A program made the position numbers and the translations under genes. Shown here piece by piece: positions 1 through 8,698 of a stretch of DNA of 64,000 bases. Origin of the DNA: Nitrincola iocasae (GTDB lineage: Bacteria; Pseudomonadota; Gammaproteobacteria; Pseudomonadales; Balneatricaceae). The stretch covers positions 1,364,001-1,428,000 of the forward strand of contig NZ_CP044222.1 in assembly GCF_008727795.1 (NCBI RefSeq), given 5' to 3'. The notes beneath the pieces are model-generated. The model saw nothing but the letters and a program-made list of their open reading frames with translations. It searched no databases and was not told where the DNA came from. Each line of letters starts with the position of its first letter. Position 1 is the stretch's first letter.

Positions 1-594
1 TACTCCTCAACCGAAAAAGTTATTTTTGTCGGTGCTTCAACGGGTGGTACAGAAGCGATACGTCAGTTTCTTGAGCCACTGCCTGCTGATATGCCCGCCA
101 TCATGATTACTCAGCACATGCCGGAACATTTTACTAAAACTTTTGCCGAACGGCTCGACAAGCTTTGTACTCTGCATGTGCAGGAAGCGGCCCATAATCA
201 ACGCTTATTACCCGGACATGTGTACATTGCACCGGGCAATGCTCACCTTGAGATCCTTCGCAGCGGCGCTAATTACATGACATCACTGAGCGACGCTGCA
301 CCAGTTAACCGTCACCGCCCGTCGGTGGATGTGTTATTTTTGTCGGCCGCGCGCGTAGCGGGTGCGAATGCTATCGGGGTGATACTGACCGGTATGGGTA
401 AGGATGGTGCAATAGGGTTAAGAGCAATGAAAGAGGCTGGAGCTGCAACCCTGGCGCAGGATGAGCAAAGTTGCATCGTGTTTGGGATGCCGAAAGAAGC
501 TATTGCTCTGGGGGGGGTAGATGAGATTTTGCCTGTTACAGCACTGCCTGGTCGTGTGATAGAGGTAGTAGGCCAGCGAATTAACCGAGTTTAA
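1..594 (+). CDS. cheB: CheB protein-glutamate methylesterase, C-terminal catalytic domain (5' end outside window)
   Basis: The reading frame is open from the first base, so the gene begins upstream and its receiver domain is not visible. The visible 197 residues are the methylesterase domain, which removes methyl groups from (or deamidates) glutamyl residues of chemoreceptors in the cytoplasm. The catalytic triad is complete: Ser13 in GASTGG, His39 in ITQHMP and Asp135 in GMGKDG (fragment numbering). The spacings, 26 and 122 residues, equal those of Salmonella CheB Ser164/His190/Asp286. It is the first visible gene of a chemosensory operon, 11 bp ahead of a receptor gene. CheA, CheW and CheR are not in the window and presumably lie to the left. 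Confidence 0.95.
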   Translation, partial: YSSTEKVIFVGASTGGTEAIRQFLEPLPADMPAIMITQHMPEHFTKTFAERLDKLCTLHVQEAAHNQRLLPGHVYIAPGNAHLEILRSGANYMTSLSDAAPVNRHRPSVDVLFLSAARVAGANAIGVILTGMGKDGAIGLRAMKEAGAATLAQDEQSCIVFGMPKEAIALGGVDEILPVTALPGRVIEVVGQRINRV

Positions 595-605
595 GGAAAA
601 GCATT

Positions 606-1748
606 ATGACGAAGTTCAACATATTTATTTGGTTAGTAGCACTGGCCGTGGGTAGTCTGTTAGCGCATTGGGTCTATCCGACTCTGGGTGTGGTTGTGGC
701 ACTGGGCATAGGTTTGAGCGTTTCCCTGAAAGAGATGCATAGCAAACTGAACTCGGCAAATCAGTTAGTGCCAGTCAACCGCAATGATGTTGTTGATGAG
801 ATGCAGGAGATCGGCATTTGCATTGAGCAGGTTGTTTCTGAAATTGTGAGTGATATGGATGCACTGCAAAGTATGCAGACTGACGCCATGAACACTTTAT
901 CCTTGTCATTTTCGCAACTTAAAGAGCAGATAGAGCGGCAACAGGCTGATGTGGCCGTGTTGTTATATGGTGATTCTGGAGAAGATCATGGCAAGTCTGT
1001 GTCCGGTCATCTCGGAGGTTTTGCGCATGATACATTGGAAACGATGAACCACTTTGTCGAAACTACTGTCAGAATGAGTGCAGACTCAATGGAAATGCTT
1101 GAGCGGGTATCACATCTTTCTGACCAGATGCCGACCTTGATGAAAACCCTGGATGATATTGACAATATTTCCAAACAGACCAACTTGCTGGCGTTGAATG
1201 CCGCGATTGAGGCTGCGCGAGCGGGTGATAGTGGTCGTGGCTTTTCTGTGGTCGCGGATGAGGTCAGAGCACTTTCCAGTCGTTCAGCCAGTTTCAGTAA
1301 AACGATTCAGAATAACCTGAATGAGATGAATGCTCAGATTGCCACGCTGGTGGATGATGTTAGTCGCATTGCTTCTCAGGATATGTCATTCATTCTGGAG
1401 GCTAAAAAAGAGGTGCAAAGAGCGATTGAGCATTTAATGTCAAAAACCGAAAAAGATCAGCAGATTACTCAGGGTATGGAGTCCATTTCTCAGGAATTAA
1501 TGACCGCCTTATTTGACGCGATGCGTGCCATGCAGTTCCAGGATATGAGCAGTCAGACGATCCAGCATACTACCGATGAACAGCGCCATCTGTTGGTATT
1601 GGCAAGTGTATTGAAAAACGAAGTTAAAAATCTGGATGAACAGTCATTACGGGACAGTATCAAACAGTTTCGTGAAGATAGACAATCACGTAAGTCCAAT
1701 CCTGTATCAGCGAGCTCCATGAGCAGTGGCGATATAGACCTTTTTTGA
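606..1748 (+). CDS. Membrane-anchored methyl-accepting protein lacking a periplasmic sensor domain
   Basis: A 380-residue protein with a hydrophobic N-terminal hairpin (about residues 5-40, two short segments) followed directly by a cytoplasmic coiled coil. The receptor signalling tip is at about residues 178-225 (DNISKQTNLLALNAAIEAAR and the following VVADEVRAL motif), which is where CheA/CheW would bind. There is no Cache, 4HB or other ligand-binding domain and no clear HAMP, so it may sense a membrane or cytoplasmic signal, or act as an output partner of the phosphatase encoded two genes downstream. The start has a good ribosome site (AAGGAAA). It sits between cheB and a STAS gene in one operon. 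Family assignment is firm; the signal is unknown. Confidence 0.88.
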   Translation: MTKFNIFIWLVALAVGSLLAHWVYPTLGVVVALGIGLSVSLKEMHSKLNSANQLVPVNRNDVVDEMQEIGICIEQVVSEIVSDMDALQSMQTDAMNTLSLSFSQLKEQIERQQADVAVLLYGDSGEDHGKSVSGHLGGFAHDTLETMNHFVETTVRMSADSMEMLERVSHLSDQMPTLMKTLDDIDNISKQTNLLALNAAIEAARAGDSGRGFSVVADEVRALSSRSASFSKTIQNNLNEMNAQIATLVDDVSRIASQDMSFILEAKKEVQRAIEHLMSKTEKDQQITQGMESISQELMTALFDAMRAMQFQDMSSQTIQHTTDEQRHLLVLASVLKNEVKNLDEQSLRDSIKQFREDRQSRKSNPVSASSMSSGDIDLF

Positions 1749-1760
1749 GGAGTTTTATCA

Positions 1761-2048
1761 GTGAGTGAAGCCGTTATTACCATTAAATTACCGGAACGAT
1801 TTGACTTCAGTTACCACAAGGAGTTTTACAATAAAACGGCAGAGGTGCTGGCTGATCATAAACATCGAGAAGTCGAAATGGATTTTAGTCGAGTTGAGTA
1901 TCTGGACAGTTCGGCATTGGGGATGTTGGTGATGTTACAGAAAAAATGTGCTGAAGTGGGTAAACAAGTCGTGGTCGTCAACGCATCAGGACTTGCAGCC
2001 GATATTCTGAAAATAGCCAATATGGAAAAAATTGTTGAGATTCGATGA
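1761..2048 (+). CDS. STAS-domain anti-sigma-factor-antagonist-like protein
   Basis: A 95-residue single-domain STAS protein starting at GTG with a GAGG ribosome site. The phosphorylatable serine motif is intact (YLDSSALGML, about residues 51-60), as in SpoIIAA/RsbV. Such proteins switch partners: unphosphorylated they bind a target, and an HATPase kinase phosphorylates the serine while a PP2C phosphatase removes it. The next gene, overlapping by 4 bp, encodes both a PP2C and an HATPase domain, so the two are very probably a partner-switch pair. Placement inside a CheB/CheD operon suggests output to chemotaxis, surface behaviour or c-di-GMP signalling rather than to a sigma factor, but that is inference. 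Confidence 0.9.
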   Translation: MSEAVITIKLPERFDFSYHKEFYNKTAEVLADHKHREVEMDFSRVEYLDSSALGMLVMLQKKCAEVGKQVVVVNASGLAADILKIANMEKIVEIR

Positions 2049-3766
2049 GACAGTTGGGCGTAGATGATGATCGTTCAGGTATTACCATACTGGTTGTTGA
2101 AGATAACTCAGCCCTGAATTCGTTATTTCAATCGTATTTAAGTCGACAAAAGTTCCATGTTGTCAGCGCGTTGAGCTTTGATGCGGCTCGGTTGATTCTG
2201 GCCTCTGAAACAACGATCGATATTGCACTGATAAATTATGACTTAGGTGACTACAAGGGTATAGAGCTGATCAGCTACTTCCCCAAAAACGAGAGCAAAA
2301 AAAACATACCCGTTATTATGCTCGGCACCAGTCAAGATCAGGCAGTGCTTCAGGCCTGTTTTAAATTGGGCGTGGATGACTATCTGCTTAAACCAGTCAA
2401 TCCAACGCTGTTGAGCCTGAAGATCGACTCGTTAGTCTATAATATGCGGTTAACCAATATCATCGCCGAGCAAAACGAAAAGCTACAACGGCTAATTAAT
2501 AATGCCGAGATAGAAGAGCAGTTGGCATCGCATATTTTCTACAATAATCTGCTGAGTCAAAAGACCCAAACGGTTGCGGGTTTTACCCACTTTCTGCAAT
2601 CCACCAGCGGATTCAGTGGGGATATTATCCTGGCTCGCTATGCACCTTGCGGTAGCATTTTTATCCTGCATGCCGATGCAACCGGGCATGGTTTATCCTC
2701 TACGATTACACTGATGCCAATGGTTTCCATCTTTAAAACCATGGTGCATAAAGGGTATCGGTTGGAGCCGATTGTTCGGGAAATGAATTCCCGTTTGATT
2801 GAACAGCTCCCGGCGGATCGTTTTGTGGCGGCTTCGCTGATTGAAATCGATATCAATCATGGTGACCTGAAAGTCTGGAATGGGGGAATGCCGGAGATAC
2901 TATTACTGGATGATACTCATCAGGTTACGCACCGTTTTCACTCCTCGCATATGGCCCTGGGAATATTGGAGGATGCACAGTTTGAAGTGCGTGCCATACA
3001 TTGGAAGCTGCCGGAAAAAGGGCTGCTGTTTGGTTTCAGTGATGGAGTCGTCGAGCAAGAGGATTCTTTCGGGCGTGCTTTTGGCATTGAAGGTGTGTTG
3101 CAGATCGTTAAACGTAAACCAGCTGATATGCTAAACACTATTGCCAGCACGATGGACAGGCATGTGGGCTCAAGCAGTCTTGATGATGATGCGTCCATGT
3201 ATGAACTACACTTTGACCAGTTACGTGATGATCCCGGTACTATGACACGCGGGTCACAGGCCCTTGCTCAGGATATGAACGACTTGTCGCCTTTTGAGTG
3301 GTCTCTGGAGTTGGTTGGTACGCAGATTGCCAAGCAGGAGCTTCCTTCCATGTGTAATCAGTTCCTATCCACTATGGGCTTTGCTCAGTCTGTTTGTCAG
3401 CGTAGCTTTACGATCATCAGCGAGCTGGTAAATAACGCCATAGACCATGGTTTGCTGGAGTTGACCTCTTTATTGAAACTCGGACCTGAGGGGTTTATGG
3501 CCTATTATCTGGAACGTGAAAAACGCATCGCCAGCCTCACGCAGCAAGATGTACTGCGGTTGGTTCTGACATGGGGAAGCGATGCGCTAGGCCCTTATCT
3601 GCATATTGATGTAAAAGACAGTGGTAAGGGCTATCTTCCGGACAATATGGCTGTTAATGACGCTATGGAGTACACCTTTGGGCGCGGCATTACCTTGATC
3701 AAGCAGCTTGCCACTGCCGTAGAAATACGTGAGCGTGGTACCTTCGTGCGCGCTGAATTGCGTTAG
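2045..3766 (+). CDS. Receiver-PP2C phosphatase-HATPase fusion, receiver site degenerate
   Basis: A 573-residue cytoplasmic protein with three domains. The CheY-like receiver spans about 13-130, a helical linker 135-170, a SpoIIE-type PP2C phosphatase about 178-390 (Asp193 in FSGD, Asp211 in DATGHG) and a GHKL ATPase/serine kinase about 415-570 (N box ELVNNAIDHG near 460, DSGKG near 525, GRGI near 545). In the receiver, acidic residues E19/D20 and Lys116 are present, but the phospho-acceptor position is Asn64 (INYDLGD) and the usual Thr/Ser after strand 4 is Gly94, so normal phosphorylation is doubtful. It overlaps the STAS gene by 4 bp and presumably sets the phosphorylation state of that protein. 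Architecture resembles HsbR/RssB-like regulators. Confidence 0.92.
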   Translation: MRQLGVDDDRSGITILVVEDNSALNSLFQSYLSRQKFHVVSALSFDAARLILASETTIDIALINYDLGDYKGIELISYFPKNESKKNIPVIMLGTSQDQAVLQACFKLGVDDYLLKPVNPTLLSLKIDSLVYNMRLTNIIAEQNEKLQRLINNAEIEEQLASHIFYNNLLSQKTQTVAGFTHFLQSTSGFSGDIILARYAPCGSIFILHADATGHGLSSTITLMPMVSIFKTMVHKGYRLEPIVREMNSRLIEQLPADRFVAASLIEIDINHGDLKVWNGGMPEILLLDDTHQVTHRFHSSHMALGILEDAQFEVRAIHWKLPEKGLLFGFSDGVVEQEDSFGRAFGIEGVLQIVKRKPADMLNTIASTMDRHVGSSSLDDDASMYELHFDQLRDDPGTMTRGSQALAQDMNDLSPFEWSLELVGTQIAKQELPSMCNQFLSTMGFAQSVCQRSFTIISELVNNAIDHGLLELTSLLKLGPEGFMAYYLEREKRIASLTQQDVLRLVLTWGSDALGPYLHIDVKDSGKGYLPDNMAVNDAMEYTFGRGITLIKQLATAVEIRERGTFVRAELR

Positions 3767-3785
3767 TAATACAGGATAAAGCGCC

Positions 3786-4391
3786 ATGATCAGTGACGAA
3801 CATCTAGCTACAAACTGCTATTACGATCGCTATTTTGATACCCAAGCTGTCAAAGTTCTGCCTGGTCAGTATTTTGCCACGCATGACGACACCATGATTG
3901 TAACCGTGCTGGGCTCTTGTGTATCTGTGTGTTTGCGTGATCGTCTGAGTGGCATCGGTGGGATGAACCATTTTATGCTGCCACATGATTCAGGTGCTGA
4001 TTCTGATAGTCTGATTGCTGCGTCCGGACGTTATGGCGTCTATGCCATGGAACTGTTGGTGAATCATCTGCTTAAGCTGGGAGCCAGTCGCAGTCGACTC
4101 GAAGCCAAAGTGTTTGGTGGAGGTCAGGTACTCAAAAACATGAGCTTTATGAATGTTGGCCAGCGTAATGTTAAATTTGTGATGAAGCATCTGCGTAACG
4201 AGTCGATCCCTGTGCTAGGTAAGGATGTGCTGGATATTTATCCCCGAAAAGTGTATTTCTTTCCGCAAACCGGCAAAGTCATGCTGAAGAAAATTCATTC
4301 TCTGCATAACAGTACGATTATCGATCGTGAGAAAGCCTATATGCATGAAATTGAAACACAGCCTATGACAGGCGAAGTCGATCTTTTTTAA
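3786..4391 (+). CDS. cheD: CheD chemoreceptor glutamine deamidase
   Basis: A 201-residue protein of the CheD family, which deamidates specific receptor glutamines and can interact with CheC/CheX-type phosphatases. The catalytic cysteine is Cys45 in VTVLGSCVSVCL and the histidine is His62 in GGMNHFMLP, both family hallmarks. The C-terminus, after about residue 165, is a short basic and acidic tail beyond the core fold. It follows the phosphatase/kinase gene by 19 bp and closes the operon; an A/T-rich run follows the stop but no strong hairpin. Together with CheB it implies that receptor adaptation by both methylesterase and deamidase is used by this pathway. Confidence 0.95.
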   Translation: MISDEHLATNCYYDRYFDTQAVKVLPGQYFATHDDTMIVTVLGSCVSVCLRDRLSGIGGMNHFMLPHDSGADSDSLIAASGRYGVYAMELLVNHLLKLGASRSRLEAKVFGGGQVLKNMSFMNVGQRNVKFVMKHLRNESIPVLGKDVLDIYPRKVYFFPQTGKVMLKKIHSLHNSTIIDREKAYMHEIETQPMTGEVDLF

Positions 4392-4424
4392 TTTTTTTAA
4401 ACTACAGTCAGAGAACTGAATAAC

Positions 4425-4886
4425 ATGACTAGGACAACCACAACTGATATGACAGTGCTTGGCTGGCGAGAGTGGGTCGCTTTACCACAATTGGGTATTT
4501 CAGAACTCAAGTGCAAAGTTGATACCGGGGCCAGGAGTTCAGCATTGCATGCGTTTGCTGTCGAAGAGTTTTACAAGGAAAATCAGCGCTGGGTGAAGTT
4601 TGGCTTACACCCCTTGCAGCATAATGAGGTTACAGAAGTCTGGTGCGAAGCACCGGTCGCTGATGTACGCCGTGTGACTGATTCAGGTGGTCACACCACT
4701 GAGCGTTATTTCATTACCACGGAAATCCAGCTAGGTGGCCAGCGTTTTCCCATCACCCTTTCATTAACCAATCGGGACAATATGTTGTTTCGTATGCTAT
4801 TGGGGCGAGAAGCCATGAAAGGGCGCTTTTTGGTCAATTCCGGTGTGTCCTATCAACAAGGTAAGCCATCAGAGCCCTTGGGCTGA
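4425..4886 (+). CDS. Retropepsin-like zinc protease family protein (PF05618, RimB-like)
   Basis: A 153-residue cytoplasmic protein of the family annotated as ATP-dependent zinc protease/DUF785, which includes RimB. The hallmark VDTGARSSALHA lies at about residues 28-39, an aspartic-protease-like DTGA motif in a single retropepsin-like lobe. RimB-type members act on poly-glutamate tails added by RimK-type ATP-grasp ligases. The gene converges on, and overlaps by 18 bp, a gene for an ATP-grasp ligase-like protein, which supports a functional link. A second, lipoprotein member of the same family lies at 7366-8115, so the module has two. Substrate is unknown. Confidence 0.85.
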   Translation: MTRTTTTDMTVLGWREWVALPQLGISELKCKVDTGARSSALHAFAVEEFYKENQRWVKFGLHPLQHNEVTEVWCEAPVADVRRVTDSGGHTTERYFITTEIQLGGQRFPITLSLTNRDNMLFRMLLGREAMKGRFLVNSGVSYQQGKPSEPLG

Positions 4887-5822
4887 AAAGGTTTCCATCA
4901 CATAGCTCACTCGCCCTTCAGCGGTTTTATGGGGCTTGCGGATTTTCTCAATATGCCGTAATCGGGGGAGTAATCCCCGCCCATTGGCAACCTGAATGGA
5001 CAGCCCTGGCCGGGCATTCAGTTCCAGTAATTGCGCTCCACGCGATTTATCCAGAACAATATCTGTACCGATATAGCCAAGATTGCTCATTTCATAACAG
5101 CGTGATGCCAGCAGCAGCATGGCTTCCCAGTCAGGGATGATCATGTTGATTAAGTGCTTGCCGGTATCTGGGTGGCGTTCAATTGGAATCGTAAATTGCA
5201 CCGCCTTCAGGCTTCGTCCGGTCGCGATATCCAAGCCTACGCCAACGGCGCCCTGATGCAGGTTGGCTTTGCCATCTGATGCGTGAGTTGCCAGACGCAA
5301 CATCGCCATGACCGGATAGCCACGAAATACAATAATGCGGATATCCGGCACACCTTCATAAGAGTAGCCTTCAAAGGTATCATCGAACTCAATCAGGTCT
5401 TCAATAATGGCAACATCTGGATTACCCCGCAATGAGTAGAGGCCCGCCAGGGTGTTGGTCAAATGGCGTTTGATCGCTTCCAGCGTGATCTCGGCACCGG
5501 ATGATTTAACGAACAGATCCCCGTGTCGCCCGGTTATAACCAGTATTCCTTTACCGCCGGAACCCCTGGAGGGTTTGATGGCAAAACTTTGTAGCTGCAT
5601 CAGCCGCTCCTCAACATGACTGATCTCATGCTGGGTTCTGACAACTGATATCAGTGCCGGTGTTGCCACACCATACTCTTCAGCTAAGAGTTTGGTTTTG
5701 AGCTTATCATCGACCAGTGGATAAAAACGCCGCAGGTTATAACGCCCGATAAAGTCGACATTGCGGCAGTTCATCCCCAGAATGCCAGCTTTTTGCAGAC
5801 GAAAAGGACTGGCCCAGCGCAT
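4869..5822 (-). CDS. RimK-related ATP-grasp, alpha-L-glutamate ligase-like protein
   Basis: A 317-residue ATP-grasp enzyme. The nucleotide-binding region is visible as FAIKPSRGSGGKGILVI (about residues 81-97), and metal/ATP-binding acids occur near the C-terminus (QLLELNARPGLSIQ). RimK relatives ligate amino acids, usually glutamate, to a peptide or protein carboxylate using ATP. It starts at the stop of the upstream gene with a 1-bp TAATG overlap, so it is translationally coupled to the transglutaminase-like membrane protein. This pairing is a recurrent conserved neighbourhood in gammaproteobacteria; the acceptor substrate is not evident from the sequence. Confidence 0.88.
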   Translation of the reverse strand: MRWASPFRLQKAGILGMNCRNVDFIGRYNLRRFYPLVDDKLKTKLLAEEYGVATPALISVVRTQHEISHVEERLMQLQSFAIKPSRGSGGKGILVITGRHGDLFVKSSGAEITLEAIKRHLTNTLAGLYSLRGNPDVAIIEDLIEFDDTFEGYSYEGVPDIRIIVFRGYPVMAMLRLATHASDGKANLHQGAVGVGLDIATGRSLKAVQFTIPIERHPDTGKHLINMIIPDWEAMLLLASRCYEMSNLGYIGTDIVLDKSRGAQLLELNARPGLSIQVANGRGLLPRLRHIEKIRKPHKTAEGRVSYVMETFSAQGL

Positions 5823-7333
5823 TATGATTGCTCCAGCATGGCGCGAAAACGGCGTAGCTCAGACAGTTTATACCCTGTGTATTGTCCCATCAGCATGATG
5901 ACGGCCAGTATGATCAGGTTCAGTTCTGGAAAATTGAACGTCAGGTGGCCGAATAAAGGCAGCTGCATCACCAGGTAGGCAAACACGGCGACCAGAAGGC
6001 TGCCACCCCCCTGAACGATAACCTGTTTCGGACCTTCCTCTTCCCACAGAATGGACATACGTTCAATCGTCCAGGCGATGATGATCATTGGGAAGAAGGT
6101 AATAGTCATGCCCGTGCTGAAGCCGAGTTGATAGCCCACCAGACTCAGCAGGGAAACCAAAAACACCACCAGTACGACCAGGGTAGCGATACGTGAGACC
6201 AGCAGCAGGTTCAGACGAGACAACCAGGTACGGATGACGAGCCCCATGGCGACAATACTGATAAAGCTGATCAAACCAAGGACCAGTGAGGTTTGCAAAA
6301 ACGCCAGGGCGATCAGAATCGGCATAAAGGTGCCGGAGGTTTTCAAGCCGATAATAATGCGCATGAATACCACAACCATAGCACCTAATGGCAATAAAAA
6401 CAGTAGCTTGAACATGCTTTGTTCTTCAATCGGCAAGCTGTGTACGCCTAACCAGGCCAGTCCTTGACCGGCAAACTGCGATTTGGCCAATTTCAGTGAC
6501 GGCAGGGTCTGCTCTATCATTGAGAAACTGACTCGTGAGCCTTGCCCACCGACGACGTCCAGCAGGGATGCTCCACCTCGCTGCCACAGCAGCAGGTTTT
6601 CCGGCAGCCCCTGATATCCGGTTTGTGGATCAAACACCAACCAGCGTCCGTCGGTAAAAATCTCAATCATTGGCGTCAAACCTTGATGACGACGTGCATC
6701 TTCAAGATACAAGCCCACGGAAAGACGCGTTGGCACACCCGCCTGATTCAACAGTTTGTCCAGCGCTTCGGCTGTTGAGTGGTTAGTCAGTAAGAGCGCG
6801 GTATTCTGTCCGGGTTCAGGATTGCGTAGCAGACGTAACAATTCACGTGTCAGGCTTTCGGCTGTACTCGACTTGCTGCGTGCCTGGTCGATAATGTCGC
6901 TGGCCGCCGTCGCTTCAGACTCGCTCCAGAGTACCTGTCTTGCCAATGGCCGGGGTAGCTCGGCTGTATCAACCTTGTCGGGATCGGGAATCAGCTGCGC
7001 CTTGTAATAAAGCGTTTGCAGCCCACTAGCGTTGCTTTTGGACCATTCTCCCCGACGTAGACCATCATGTTCTATAATCGCAAAGCCATAACCCGACGAG
7101 GCGGCCACTTCATTGATCAAGGTAAAGCCTGGAGGGTTGTCCGGTAGCATCATGCTGGCAAGTACTGGCTCATTGTAGCTTTGAAAGTCAATACGGGCTT
7201 CAATCAGCCAGGCCTGTTTCTGTTCGCCAGGCCAAAAGGGAATGCCCAGCTGTATATGCCGCATAACGGCTATACTGAGTCCGGCCAGTATCAGGATGGC
7301 TATAGTCGTGTAAAACGGTACTCTGGATACCAT
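5822..7333 (-). CDS. Inactive-transglutaminase domain fused to seven-transmembrane region
   Basis: A 503-residue inner-membrane protein. One N-terminal segment (about 8-25) leads to a periplasmic transglutaminase-like domain (about 30-270) and then about seven hydrophobic segments from residue 300 to 490. The domain pair corresponds to Transglut_i_TM and 7TM_transglut. The family is described as lacking the catalytic cysteine triad, and I see no obvious Cys-His-Asp set here. It is the middle gene of a minus-strand group: lipoprotein protease-like gene, this gene, ATP-grasp gene. A periplasmic binding domain with a polytopic body suggests a sensor or transporter for a peptide-like ligand handled by its neighbours; this is inference. 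Confidence 0.87.
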   Translation of the reverse strand: MVSRVPFYTTIAILILAGLSIAVMRHIQLGIPFWPGEQKQAWLIEARIDFQSYNEPVLASMMLPDNPPGFTLINEVAASSGYGFAIIEHDGLRRGEWSKSNASGLQTLYYKAQLIPDPDKVDTAELPRPLARQVLWSESEATAASDIIDQARSKSSTAESLTRELLRLLRNPEPGQNTALLLTNHSTAEALDKLLNQAGVPTRLSVGLYLEDARRHQGLTPMIEIFTDGRWLVFDPQTGYQGLPENLLLWQRGGASLLDVVGGQGSRVSFSMIEQTLPSLKLAKSQFAGQGLAWLGVHSLPIEEQSMFKLLFLLPLGAMVVVFMRIIIGLKTSGTFMPILIALAFLQTSLVLGLISFISIVAMGLVIRTWLSRLNLLLVSRIATLVVLVVFLVSLLSLVGYQLGFSTGMTITFFPMIIIAWTIERMSILWEEEGPKQVIVQGGGSLLVAVFAYLVMQLPLFGHLTFNFPELNLIILAVIMLMGQYTGYKLSELRRFRAMLEQS

Positions 7334-7365
7334 TCAGATGCGTCCTCAAACAGAGTTTCAGTCGG

Positions 7366-8115
7366 TTAATCCGGCTGAAACAGAAAATCGATAGGTGCAA
7401 TATACTGCCTGCTGACATCAACCACCATCTGGTCACGCAAAATATTGCGGCCAATCAGCAGCGGAAAATCCAGATGACTGCGGTCACTCAGGGTAAATTC
7501 TGCCGTATGACTGATGCTGCCCAGGGTAAAGTGCAGTTCGACAACAGGGCGGCGTTCAAATTCATCACTGATAGACTGGCTGATTCTGACACGCCTGACA
7601 ACGGGACGTTCATAAGAGACCTCTTCTCCGGTTTCAGGGTGCCGTGTATCAAAACGGACCCAGCGACGACCGTCACGTTCGAAATGCTGAATATTGCGAG
7701 CATCCAGTGACGAGGTAGTCGCTCCGGTATCGATTCGGGCATTGAAAACCAGATCCAGAGGGGATATATGTACTCTTTCAGCTTCACCCACCAGTTGCTT
7801 TTCCATTCCACCCAGCATCAGACTGCCGTTATTCTCTGCTTGAGGGCAGACTAACCGGGGTGCCGGTTTACATTCGGGTGGTTTAACCTGTTCAGCAATC
7901 GTTGTCTGTAACCGACTGATCACTGCTTCCTGAGCCACTGTCAGCTGTTCAATGACTTGCATCTGCGTGCCGTTCAACCGGTTAATCTGGTCATCCTGTG
8001 CTTCCAGTCGCTGGTCGATGGACTCGACAACACCTTCCTCGATATACAGGTGACCGGGAGCGCAGCCACCCAGTAGCAGGGCAGAGCCGATAAGCGCGAT
8101 TGACCATCTAAACAT
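7366..8115 (-). CDS. Lipoprotein with C-terminal retropepsin-like (PF05618/RimB-like) domain
   Basis: A 249-residue predicted lipoprotein: signal peptide with lipobox LLGGC at about residues 14-18, then a coiled-coil stretch (about 32-75, EGVVESIDQRLEAQDDQINR), then the protease-like domain with RIDTGATTSSLDA at about 128-140. It is the first gene of the minus-strand module, 32 bp before the transglutaminase-like membrane protein. The domain is paralogous to the cytoplasmic protein at 4425-4886, but this copy should be exported and anchored, so similar chemistry may occur on both sides of the membrane. Protease activity is not proven for most of the family. Confidence 0.87.
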   Translation of the reverse strand: MFRWSIALIGSALLLGGCAPGHLYIEEGVVESIDQRLEAQDDQINRLNGTQMQVIEQLTVAQEAVISRLQTTIAEQVKPPECKPAPRLVCPQAENNGSLMLGGMEKQLVGEAERVHISPLDLVFNARIDTGATTSSLDARNIQHFERDGRRWVRFDTRHPETGEEVSYERPVVRRVRISQSISDEFERRPVVELHFTLGSISHTAEFTLSDRSHLDFPLLIGRNILRDQMVVDVSRQYIAPIDFLFQPD

Positions 8116-8339
8116 ATAAAGCTCCGATTGACATAAGGTTCTCTGGAAAGGCGCTAATATTACGCGATTTTGAGTCGGGATAAAATTGATTCGCTAAGGA
8201 CATTACGGGTTTATGGCGCTGAAGCGAGCTAAAGGTTAAAATTCTGCCCGACGCTGATCTTCTGTGGTGGTTCCAGATGCTGCATATCTTTGTGAATCGT
8301 GAAATCAGCGGCCATTACCCGTATCCGATGGAGAATTGA

Positions 8340-8654
8340 ATGATTATTCAGGTTAATACTGACAGCAGCATTGAAAATGATGATGCGTTGATCACGCATG
8401 TTGAATCAGTTGTTGAAAAGGCGTTGGGCCGTTTCGGTGAAAAAATTACCCGTGTTGAAGTGCATCTGCATGATGAAAACGCTCACAAGCCCGGCGACCA
8501 TGACAAGCGTTGTGTGTTGGAAGTTCGTTTGGCTGGTTTGCAGCCTCAGGCGGTGACCGAGCATGCTGATACGACCCATAAAGCGTTAGCGGGTGCTTGT
8601 GACAAAATGAAAAGTCTGCTGGACAGCCTGCTGGGGCGTTTAAACAAACATTGA
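8340..8654 (+). CDS. HPF/RaiA-type ribosome-associated protein (S30AE domain)
   Basis: A 104-residue protein matching the short HPF/YfiA family, which binds the 30S subunit in the mRNA/tRNA channel and helps inactivate or dimerise ribosomes in stationary phase. The N-terminal strand, the pattern IENDDALITHVESVVEKAL and the later VEVHLHDENAHKPGDHDKRC fit the beta-alpha-beta fold. There is no long C-terminal domain. It is monocistronic, starts after GGAGAATTG, and is followed by a hairpin shared with the convergent LysR gene. It is not in the usual rpoN-hpf-ptsN context, so it may be an additional paralogue. Confidence 0.85.
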   Translation: MIIQVNTDSSIENDDALITHVESVVEKALGRFGEKITRVEVHLHDENAHKPGDHDKRCVLEVRLAGLQPQAVTEHADTTHKALAGACDKMKSLLDSLLGRLNKH

Positions 8655-8698
8655 TTTGTCAATGACGCTAATCAGGCGTTTTATACCTGCCGCTTAAT

